NCBI GenBank assembly: GCA_963751355.1
Contig: CAVVVS010000049.1
Coordinates: forward strand, 100,601-164,600
DNA from: CAVVVS01 sp963751355
GTDB taxonomy: Bacteria; Bacteroidota; Ignavibacteria; Ignavibacteriales; Ignavibacteriaceae
Length of the DNA stretch: 64,000 nucleotides
Direction: 5' to 3'
The position numbers and the translations under genes are program-made. Positions 1-8,521 of the stretch are shown here, one piece after another; position 1 is the first letter of the stretch; every line of letters starts with the position of its first letter. Below the pieces are notes generated by a model. That model was not told where the DNA came from. It did not search any database and saw nothing but the letters and a program-made list of their open reading frames with translations.

Positions 1-1668
1 AAAAATCAAAACAATTCAATTGCCGTGCTGGATTTTACAAACATTTCCGGCGATCAAACTGTAAATTGGTTGTGCAGCGGATTAGCTGAAACGGTTAATG
101 TAGATTTACAGAGAATTTACAGTCTAAAAGTAATCAGCCGTGAACAACTGCTGAAGATAGTTATACCATTTCAGGGAGAAAAAATCCCGGAAGAGAAAAT
201 AATTGAAATCGGAAGAACTATTAAAGCACGGTGGCTTGTGTGGGGAGGTTTTCAAAAATTTGGCGATGCTATTCGTATAACAGCGTCTTTTACAGATGTA
301 TTTACGGGGGAGATGATAGGTTCTACAAAGATCGACGGTATGATGGACAATATTTTCAAGCTACAAGATGAAATTATTGTTGCTCTTGCAGACACATTGC
401 ATATCATTCTCTCGCCGGCGGAAAAAAGAAAGATAAAACAGCCTGAAACTTTAGAACTCGAGGCGTATGAATATTATATAAAAGCCCGGCATTTCTTTTA
501 TAAATTTGAAAGAGACAGCTATGCTGGGGCGCAAAACTTATTCGAAAAAGCTATTGCTATCGATTCTAAATATGCTTTAGCTTATTCGGGGTTAGGCAGT
601 GTTTATATATCCCGTTTTATTGAAGATACGGATGTACGCGATCTTGATATAGGTATTACATTTTTGCAAAAAGCATTGAATTATGACAGCGAGATAGCGG
701 AAGCTCATAAGTGGCTCACATATGCGTACACCCGTAAAGAAGAATTTGATGAAGCGGTACAATCTGGTTTAACAGCAGTTAAATTGAACCCCGATAATTT
801 TTTAACATATTACTTTCTGGGTGTGGCGTATGTTGCCGGAGCTTCAAAAGATTATAATAGCTCGGGATATATTGAAGGAGTAAAACATTTAAAGCATTGT
901 CTTTCCATTAAAACAAATTATGAAGCAGGACATGAAGTAATTGCCTGGGTGTATATGCTTCATAGCGAGTATAAAGAAGCGGAAATACATCTTAGAAAAG
1001 CTATTGAAATAGAAGAATCTAATTCAACCGAAGGTGCGAAATTTGTTGGGGCCTTTACTCTAATGGGAAATTTGCATTTTCGTGAGAAAGAATTTGAAAA
1101 GGCAGTTAAACTTTATGAACAGGCAATTATATCCCTTGAAAACTCCGGACATTTATATAGCAAGGTGTATCTTTCGCAAACCTATATCGGTCTGGGAAAT
1201 ATTGCATTAATTAAAAAATCTTATGATGAAGCTTTAAGGTTTTTTAAGTTATCCTATGAAACTATCGAACAGAAACCTGGTTTCTTGGGAGCGGGTTACT
1301 TTTTGATTTACACTTATCTTGGCATAGCACGTACATATTATAAATTATCAAGGTTCGAAGATTCAAAAAAATATTTTAATCATGCTTTGGTTTTGTTTGA
1401 AAATAAAGCCGGTTATGATTTTAGCTGGATATGGGAAGCATGTGATGCCCGTGTTTTCTTAGAATTTGCAAAATATTACGGAACGGTAAACCGCGACGCA
1501 GATGTATTTAACTCGTTGAAAAACGCGGTTGAATGTGGTTATATGGACCTTCCCTCCTTAATACTTGATGAAGATTTTATTGCACTTCAGAATATGCAGA
1601 AATTTAAATCTCTTATTCAACAAGTTGAGCACGTAAATACGTTGTTTAAGTCGGGAGTAAAAAATTGA
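1..1668 (+). CDS. TolB-like/TPR sensor protein, 5'-truncated by window edge
   Basis: The frame is open from base 1, so the true start lies upstream. The visible part begins with the core of a TolB-like (FlgO-type) domain, starting IAVLDFTNISGD and running about 130 residues to the KLQDEIIVALADTL segment. It is followed by roughly eight TPR-like helix pairs (for example AQNLFEKAIAIDSKYALAYS and AEIHLRKAIEIEES). The same TolB-like plus TPR order forms the sensor half of the kinases at 6080, 13951 and 17109. I therefore infer that this is the C-terminal half of another Ser/Thr kinase, with its kinase domain and membrane helix outside the window. Its TGA stop lies inside the TTGA start of the next gene, so translation is probably coupled. 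A stand-alone TolB-like/TPR protein remains possible. Confidence 0.8.
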   Translation, partial: KNQNNSIAVLDFTNISGDQTVNWLCSGLAETVNVDLQRIYSLKVISREQLLKIVIPFQGEKIPEEKIIEIGRTIKARWLVWGGFQKFGDAIRITASFTDVFTGEMIGSTKIDGMMDNIFKLQDEIIVALADTLHIILSPAEKRKIKQPETLELEAYEYYIKARHFFYKFERDSYAGAQNLFEKAIAIDSKYALAYSGLGSVYISRFIEDTDVRDLDIGITFLQKALNYDSEIAEAHKWLTYAYTRKEEFDEAVQSGLTAVKLNPDNFLTYYFLGVAYVAGASKDYNSSGYIEGVKHLKHCLSIKTNYEAGHEVIAWVYMLHSEYKEAEIHLRKAIEIEESNSTEGAKFVGAFTLMGNLHFREKEFEKAVKLYEQAIISLENSGHLYSKVYLSQTYIGLGNIALIKKSYDEALRFFKLSYETIEQKPGFLGAGYFLIYTYLGIARTYYKLSRFEDSKKYFNHALVLFENKAGYDFSWIWEACDARVFLEFAKYYGTVNRDADVFNSLKNAVECGYMDLPSLILDEDFIALQNMQKFKSLIQQVEHVNTLFKSGVKN

Positions 1669-4600
1669 TTGGTGAAACAGTTTCACATTATAAAATAGTG
1701 GAAAAACTCGGCGAAGGCGGGATGGGAGTGGTATATAAAGCCGAAGATATTAAACTAAAAAGACCGGTTGCTCTAAAATTTTTACCGTCCCGTATTACAT
1801 CTTCCGGGGAAGATCTTGCCCGGCTTACTCAAGAGGCACAGGCAGCGGCAATTTTAAATCACCCTAATATTTGTACTATTTATGCTATAGAAGAAGTGAA
1901 CGAACGACGCTTCATTTCTATGGAATATATGAACGGAATTACATTGAGAAAAAAAATAGCCGATGCACCGATGAAAATTAATGATGTAATTTCATATGCA
2001 ATCCAAATCGGGGAAGCTCTTCAGGAAGCGCATAACAACGGAGTAGTTCATCGGGATATTAAAACCGAAAATATAATGATCAATTCAAAAAACCAGGTGA
2101 AAGTTATGGATTTTGGATTGGCAAAACTAAAAGGCAGTTCGGCGGATCAGGGTAATGAAAGTACTTATGGAACTGCTGCATATATGTCACCCGAGCAAGC
2201 TATGGGCAGGCCTGCTAGCTTTTATTCGGATATCTGGTCATTCGGAGTAGTATGTTATGAAATGCTTACCGGCAAGTTACCCTTTATTCATAATTACGAA
2301 GCTGCAATTATATATTCTATCCTTAACGAAGAACCGATTCCTCCATCTAAAATAAGACCGGATATCTCCCACGATTTAGAAATTATAATATTGACTTGTT
2401 TACAGAAAGAGGAAGAGAAAAGATACCAAAACGCAGAACAAATTATTCATGAACTCCATAACATAAAAAAACATATTGAATCAAAGAATATAAGGGAAAA
2501 ATATGACAGGGAACAGATAAAGGGAGTAAAAAAAGCAACCGAACAAAAACAGGCAACCATCGTTTATATGCAGATTCAGGATTATACCGGATTGATGGAT
2601 AAAGTTGGAAAGGAAAATATTGTCGGAATATTGGAAAAATATTACGATATAATCAACCGGGTAACTCAAAAGTACGGAGGTACTGTAAATAAAACTAAAG
2701 CGAGCGAAGCAGTATTATATTTCGGATTGCCTGAAACAATTGAAAATGCATCACAAAAAGCATTGAACGCCGCCGTTGAGATAAGAAGCGAATTTAGCTA
2801 TTTGTATAAAGAAAATAAAATATCTCAAAAATTCAGTTTAAATATTGCAATTAGCAGCGGGATAGTTATTGCAGGAAGTATAACTTCAGGACAAAATTTA
2901 GAATATACGGTAATCGGAGACCCGGTTGAAATTGCTTCAAGAGTGCTCGAAATGGCTGCGGACGGACAAATACTGGTTGGTTCTTTAACATTCCGGTATC
3001 TAAAAAATATGTTCAATTTTAAATATTATAAATCTCTTTCTTTAAAAGGTAAAAGGGATCCCGTAAAGATTTATGAATTCGAACAGTCAGGCATCAAACC
3101 GGACAAGGATTTGATCCTTTCGAAAAGACTTATTCAGTCCGAAATGGTAGGCAGAAACGAAGAGCTTGACAAATTAGAATACCTGCTGTTAAAAACCATT
3201 AATGGTGACGGATCGGTTGTAAGCATAATTGCCGAAGCAGGAATCGGGAAATCACGATTGATAAACGAATTTAAAAATAAGGAAATATTCAAGCGTGTTG
3301 TAACTTGGGAAGGGAAAGCGGAATCTACCGGTAAAAATGTAAGTTTTCATCCGGTAATAGACATAGTTAAAAAATGGGCACGCATAAATGATAATGATAA
3401 TGAAAGTCAGGCGTTTTCAAAACTTGAAATTACACTATTAAATCTTTTCGGGGAAGAAGCGGACGAAATTATTCCTTTCATTGCAACAATTATGGGGTAT
3501 CGTTTAACCGGAGATTATGAAAAAAGAGTCAATGAAGTTTCTTCAGATGCGCTAAGCAAACTTATTCAAAAAAGTATGCGCCAGCTTGTCTTAAAAATTA
3601 CGGAATTAAATCCGCTGGTGATTATAATAGAGGATTTGCACTGGGCGGATTTATCCTCTATCGAATTATTAAATTCTCTCTTCCGGCTGGCGGAAAAAAA
3701 CAAATTATTATTTATAAATACTATGCGCCCGAACTTTTTTGAAACCGGGGAACGAGCACTTTCGGTTCTTCGCGATAAATATTCAGTTTTTCATACGGAG
3801 GTAAATCTTAATCCGCTTAATATATACGACAGACAAATTCTCATTAAAAATCTGCTTAAAATGCAAGAGCTTCCTCCGCAGATCGGAGAAGCCATTATAA
3901 CCAGCACAGAGGGGAATCCGTTTTTCATAGAAGAAGTAATACGCTCATTAATAGACGATAATATTATTGAAGTAAAAAACGATCGATTTATAATATCGCA
4001 GGATATTAAAAATATAGTTATCCCCGGCACGGTAAAAGATGTTCTTCTTGCGCGAATAGATAAACTGGATGAGTCTACAAAATACGTTTTGAAAATTGCT
4101 TCCGTTATCGGCAGGTATTTTTTGTACGATATTCTGAAAAAAGTGATTAACGAATATGGAGACCCGGATGCTTATACGGGGTACTTAATAAAATTGGAAT
4201 TAATAAAGGAAAATAAAAACAGCGATGACCGCGAATATATGTTTCAACATGCATTGGCTCAGGAAGCTGTTTATGAAACATTATTAACAAAAAATAAACA
4301 GGAACTGCATCTGAAAGTTGCAAAAGCTATAGAAGATTTATATGCCGGAAGAATTGATGATTTCTATGAATTACTTGCTCATCACTATAGTCTTGCAGAC
4401 CATAAAGAAAAAGCCGAAGAATACTTAATTAAAGCAGGAGAAAGGACGTTAAAAAATTCCGCTTCGAACGAAGCGCTTAATTACTTCCGGAAAGCTTTAG
4501 AACTGTACATCAGTAAATACGGCGATAAAGCGGATAAAGAAAAGTTATTTATGTTCGAAAAAAACATCGGAATTTCTTTTTATAATAAGGGCTATTTCAT

Positions 4601-5954
4601 GGATGCAGTCGAGCATTTCAACAAGGCTCTTCAAGCAGCTGGAATTAAAATTAAAAAAAGTTGTTATAGTGAGTGGCTGCGCCTGTCAATTAACTTTATT
4701 TTAATAATATATCATCTATATTCACCTTTCAAACATACAAAAAAATCTCCGACGGAAAAAGATATCGAATTGTTTGATATACAATTTAAAATAGCCAATG
4801 CTTACGCAAATTATAACGGGAAAAAAATGTTCTCCGATTTGTTAAATCTAATAAGAGTAAAAATGAAATTTGCGTTAGACAGTGAAGATGGATTTACGAC
4901 CTATTCATGGGCAAGTTCTTTGTTCAGTTACAGCGGAATATCTTTTCCGCTTAGCAGAAGATTTATCCAAAAAGCAAATTCGATTGCCCGCTCAAACGGA
5001 ATAGATGAAGTTTATAATATGGGGTATGACGAAACAATATTTATTTGCCTATCCGGTAACTGGAAAAGTTTTTCTAATATAAATGAGAAATTACTTGATA
5101 TTAAACTTAGAGCCGGAGATTTATATTATGCTATCTACCAGATCAGTTGGGCACTTTATATTACAATTTCCCGGGGCAATTATGAATATGCGGAATATCT
5201 TATTGAAAAAGGTGATGAGATAAGCGAGACCTATGATTTTGATTACGGAAAACTTTTTATGCTTTCGTCAAGGGCTGACTTGTATTTAAACCAGAGAAAA
5301 TTACAAAAGGCAATTGCATATTATAACGAGGCATGTATTTCTGCGTATAAGATGGGACTTACCTCATGGATCGTCGGCTTGTCCGGTAAAAGAGCAAAAG
5401 CATTTATTTTACTTAACGATTTGAATAAGGCAAAAGATTCACTTAATAAAGCTGAAACGGCTGTCAAAAATTCCGGTTCACTTACTCCCTTGCTTCTATA
5501 TTACTATCAGGCTTATACAATGTATTATTACATTATGGTTCACGAAATCGGAATTAAGGAAGCCTTACCCGAAGCAAGGATGAAAATAATTGAAAGAGAA
5601 ATTAAAAAGTGCCTGAAAAAAGTTGTTAAAGGCTCGAATAAAGTTGCGGATATAAAACCGGAAATTAACAGGTATATAGGAAGATATTATCATCATAAAC
5701 ATGAATATTTTAAGGCGGTTAAATATCTTAATAGAAGCATTGAGTATTCGAAACATCTTGGAGCACTTCCGGAACTGGCAAGGGGGTACCTCGAATTGGG
5801 AACAGTTTTATCTCAATCAAAAATAGATAGTAGCGACAGCATGATTGAAATTTATTTTAATAAGTCCCGTGATATTTTCACAAAATTAAATCTTAATTGG
5901 GATCTGGATGAGATGAACAGAATTGAAAATCATTATACAAGCAAAATTGATTAG
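1665..5954 (+). CDS. PknK-like Ser/Thr kinase fused to degenerate class III cyclase, AAA ATPase and TPRs
   Basis: A 1429-residue signalling protein. Residues 1-265 are a complete Hanks kinase: GEGGMG loop at 16-21, Lys38, alphaC Glu57, HRD Asp131, Asn136, DFG Asp149 and MSPEQ at 174-178. Residues about 296-480 are a class III nucleotide cyclase domain. Its two metal-binding Asp positions read Gln303 (in YMQIQDYT) and Ser347 (in KASEAVLYFG), so catalysis is unlikely. From about 500 a predicted ATPase follows, with Walker A AEAGIGKSR near 523-531 and Walker B IIIEDLHWAD, then a long TPR-rich C-terminus. No clear membrane segment separates kinase and ATPase, so I infer a cytoplasmic protein. The TTG start overlaps the previous stop by 4 bp, has a GGGAG about 8 nt upstream, and gives the leader shared with the other kinases. 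Confidence 0.9.
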   Translation: MIGETVSHYKIVEKLGEGGMGVVYKAEDIKLKRPVALKFLPSRITSSGEDLARLTQEAQAAAILNHPNICTIYAIEEVNERRFISMEYMNGITLRKKIADAPMKINDVISYAIQIGEALQEAHNNGVVHRDIKTENIMINSKNQVKVMDFGLAKLKGSSADQGNESTYGTAAYMSPEQAMGRPASFYSDIWSFGVVCYEMLTGKLPFIHNYEAAIIYSILNEEPIPPSKIRPDISHDLEIIILTCLQKEEEKRYQNAEQIIHELHNIKKHIESKNIREKYDREQIKGVKKATEQKQATIVYMQIQDYTGLMDKVGKENIVGILEKYYDIINRVTQKYGGTVNKTKASEAVLYFGLPETIENASQKALNAAVEIRSEFSYLYKENKISQKFSLNIAISSGIVIAGSITSGQNLEYTVIGDPVEIASRVLEMAADGQILVGSLTFRYLKNMFNFKYYKSLSLKGKRDPVKIYEFEQSGIKPDKDLILSKRLIQSEMVGRNEELDKLEYLLLKTINGDGSVVSIIAEAGIGKSRLINEFKNKEIFKRVVTWEGKAESTGKNVSFHPVIDIVKKWARINDNDNESQAFSKLEITLLNLFGEEADEIIPFIATIMGYRLTGDYEKRVNEVSSDALSKLIQKSMRQLVLKITELNPLVIIIEDLHWADLSSIELLNSLFRLAEKNKLLFINTMRPNFFETGERALSVLRDKYSVFHTEVNLNPLNIYDRQILIKNLLKMQELPPQIGEAIITSTEGNPFFIEEVIRSLIDDNIIEVKNDRFIISQDIKNIVIPGTVKDVLLARIDKLDESTKYVLKIASVIGRYFLYDILKKVINEYGDPDAYTGYLIKLELIKENKNSDDREYMFQHALAQEAVYETLLTKNKQELHLKVAKAIEDLYAGRIDDFYELLAHHYSLADHKEKAEEYLIKAGERTLKNSASNEALNYFRKALELYISKYGDKADKEKLFMFEKNIGISFYNKGYFMDAVEHFNKALQAAGIKIKKSCYSEWLRLSINFILIIYHLYSPFKHTKKSPTEKDIELFDIQFKIANAYANYNGKKMFSDLLNLIRVKMKFALDSEDGFTTYSWASSLFSYSGISFPLSRRFIQKANSIARSNGIDEVYNMGYDETIFICLSGNWKSFSNINEKLLDIKLRAGDLYYAIYQISWALYITISRGNYEYAEYLIEKGDEISETYDFDYGKLFMLSSRADLYLNQRKLQKAIAYYNEACISAYKMGLTSWIVGLSGKRAKAFILLNDLNKAKDSLNKAETAVKNSGSLTPLLLYYYQAYTMYYYIMVHEIGIKEALPEARMKIIEREIKKCLKKVVKGSNKVADIKPEINRYIGRYYHHKHEYFKAVKYLNRSIEYSKHLGALPELARGYLELGTVLSQSKIDSSDSMIEIYFNKSRDIFTKLNLNWDLDEMNRIENHYTSKID

Positions 5955-6079
5955 GTTAAAAAAATTAAATAGAATGGACAAATATTCAATTACGGAAAAT
6001 TTTTCTCGAAAATAAAAGGAATGAATATACATGAAAAGAAGCATGTATACGGAAGTCATTTAAATAAACGGATTAAATT

Positions 6080-8434
6080 ATGATTGGCAAAACAATTCTC
6101 CATTATAGAATATTAGAAAAAATCGGGCAGGGCGGAATGGGCGTAGTCTATCTTGCCGAGGATAAAAATCTTGGACGGAAAGTTGCAATAAAATTTTTAC
6201 CTCATCATATCTCCCCCAATACAGAAGAAAAAGAAAGGTTTAAAATTGAAGCACAGACGGCAGCATCGTTAAATCATCCTAACGTATCAACTATTTATTC
6301 TATAGAAGAAGTTGATAATAATGCCTTTATAGTTATGGAATATATTGAAGGATCCGAGCTAAAAGACAAAATCAAAACCGGTCCGATTCCGGCAGAGGAA
6401 GCTATCAATATAGCTATTCAAATTGCCGAAGGATTAAAAGCCGCCCACAATAAAGGGATTATTCACAGAGATATAAAGTCATCGAATGTTATGATAACCG
6501 GCGATGGAAATGTTAAGGTAATGGATTTTGGATTAGCGGAGATCTGCGGAGGTTCAGAACCTGCTAATTTGAATTCGACTGTTGGTACCGCTGCTTATAT
6601 GTCGCCTGAACAGGTGAAAGGAGAAAGACTAGATCACCGGACGGATATATGGTCTTTCGGTGTTGTCCTTTACGAAATGATTGCCGGTAAGCTGCCTTTT
6701 GTGGGAGATTATGAGCAGGCTATTTCGTATTCAATAGTAAATGAGATACAAAAACCAATATCATCTCATAGGGAAGATGTTCCCAAAGAATTAATTATTA
6801 TTATAAGAAAATGTCTTTCTAAGAATCCGGATGAAAGATATTCCAATGTTGATGAACTTCTGTCGGAACTTAATTCGTTAAGAGAGAAACCTATCTCCGG
6901 GAAACTTTCGGGAAAATATATTGAACGGCAGACAAATAGTAAGCCTAAAATATTAGCGGTTACAGGGATAATATTGTTATTTATTGCGGCTTCATTGATG
7001 ATCTGGAACTTTTTAGGTGAAAATAAATCTGAAAATAACCTTGCTGATAAAGCAGTAAAAAAAATTGCAGTTCTGCCGTTTACAAACATTAATAATGATG
7101 CTGAGGTTAATTTCCTAAGCTTTGCTTTAGCAGATCAAATAATAAATTCACTTGCTTATATAAAAGAACTGCTTGTGCGTCCTTCAAGTTCAATACGACC
7201 CTACCAAAACAAAGCTATTGATCCGGAAGAAATAGCGAATAAATTAAACGTGGATTATATATTATCAGGCAGCTATTTAAAGGAATCCGACGAAATCCGT
7301 TTAACTTTACAATTAATCGACGTTCATACCAATGACCTTGTATGGCATGATAGAATTGAAGTGAAATATGAAAATGCCTTCAAACTTCAGGATATTGTAT
7401 CGCAGAAAGTAGTTAAAGGTTTAAAAGTAAAATTTTCACCGGATCAGGCAGCTATTAAATCAAAGGAAATTCCCGTAGATCCCTTGGCTTATGAATATTT
7501 TTTACGTGCGGTTTCATCCCCGATTACTAACGAGGGAAACCAAATGGCAATTGATCTTCTCGCAAAATCCTTACAAATCGATTCAAATTTTGCCCCTGCT
7601 TACACTGAGCTTGGGAACCGGTATCACACGCTCGCAACTTATAATCCCGGCGAAAGAAATAAATTGAAGGATGCGGAAACTATCTATAAAAAAGCTTTAT
7701 CAATAAACAATCTATCATTAGGTGCTTTAGGAAACCTTGCATCATTGTATACCGAAACGGGTAAATCCGCGGAAGCGGTAGAATTAATAAAAAGAGCACT
7801 AAGTATAAATCCTAATAATGCCGAAACTCATTTTTGGCTTGGATATATTTATAGATATACGGGTCAACTTGATAAAGCTGCAGAGGAGATGGAAACAGCT
7901 GTTAAACTCGATCCGTCAAATGCAAGATTCCGTTCGATCGGCGCTACTTATTTATACCAGAAGCGATATAATAAAGCTATTCAGAGTTTAAACCATTACA
8001 AAGAGTCACCGTACAGTTTGGCTTTTAAAGGCCAGGTATATTTACGGATGAATGAGATAGATTCCGCAAGAAAATATTTTGAAAAGGTGATAAGATTTGA
8101 ACGCGAAAATACACTTGGAATGTGGTCAAAAGCGATGCTCGATTATATAAACGGAAACAGGACGGAAGGTTTAAAGGCGATCAAATCATTGGAAAATTCA
8201 AATGTTTTTGATGCCGAACAATTTTATAATTATGCAAATTTGTACGGTCTTTATGGTAAGAACAAAGATTGTCTAAGATTATTAAAAAGAGCTATTGACG
8301 GCGGCTTTTATTGTTATCCTTTTATGCAGACTGATTCATTTTTGGATCCGGTTAGAAATGATAGAAAGTTTCAGGAAGTGTTGGCTTTAGCAAAGGTAAA
8401 ATACGAAAAATTTAAAAAAACTCTTACTGAGTAA
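6080..8434 (+). CDS. Membrane Ser/Thr kinase with TolB-like and TPR sensor half
   Basis: 784 residues. The kinase domain (1-270) has GQGGMG, Lys38, HRD Asp131, Asn136 and DFG Asp149, all intact. One hydrophobic helix at about 291-309 (ILAVTGIILLFIAASLMIW) separates it from a TolB-like domain at about 328-460 (IAVLPFTNINND to KLQDIVSQKVVKGL), which is followed by TPR repeats to the end. Expected topology is cytoplasmic kinase and periplasmic sensor; the ligand is unknown. The activation segment (STVGTAAYMSPEQ) lacks the TKAG stretch of the beta-propeller-type neighbours. The gene follows the 1665 gene after 125 bp and starts with the shared leader (MIGKTILHYRI). It is most like the products of 13951 and 17109 in both halves. 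Confidence 0.93.
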   Translation: MIGKTILHYRILEKIGQGGMGVVYLAEDKNLGRKVAIKFLPHHISPNTEEKERFKIEAQTAASLNHPNVSTIYSIEEVDNNAFIVMEYIEGSELKDKIKTGPIPAEEAINIAIQIAEGLKAAHNKGIIHRDIKSSNVMITGDGNVKVMDFGLAEICGGSEPANLNSTVGTAAYMSPEQVKGERLDHRTDIWSFGVVLYEMIAGKLPFVGDYEQAISYSIVNEIQKPISSHREDVPKELIIIIRKCLSKNPDERYSNVDELLSELNSLREKPISGKLSGKYIERQTNSKPKILAVTGIILLFIAASLMIWNFLGENKSENNLADKAVKKIAVLPFTNINNDAEVNFLSFALADQIINSLAYIKELLVRPSSSIRPYQNKAIDPEEIANKLNVDYILSGSYLKESDEIRLTLQLIDVHTNDLVWHDRIEVKYENAFKLQDIVSQKVVKGLKVKFSPDQAAIKSKEIPVDPLAYEYFLRAVSSPITNEGNQMAIDLLAKSLQIDSNFAPAYTELGNRYHTLATYNPGERNKLKDAETIYKKALSINNLSLGALGNLASLYTETGKSAEAVELIKRALSINPNNAETHFWLGYIYRYTGQLDKAAEEMETAVKLDPSNARFRSIGATYLYQKRYNKAIQSLNHYKESPYSLAFKGQVYLRMNEIDSARKYFEKVIRFERENTLGMWSKAMLDYINGNRTEGLKAIKSLENSNVFDAEQFYNYANLYGLYGKNKDCLRLLKRAIDGGFYCYPFMQTDSFLDPVRNDRKFQEVLALAKVKYEKFKKTLTE

Positions 8435-8521
8435 TATACTTGTTGAATGAAATACATTTAAAGATGTATGACTTTTATAAAGTTTTTAACTTTGAACTTT
8501 ATATGGAAATAAGGACATATT

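Noticed and set aside
1665..5954. Active adenylate cyclase
   Set aside because: Both metal-binding aspartates of the class III domain are replaced, so an active cyclase is not supported.
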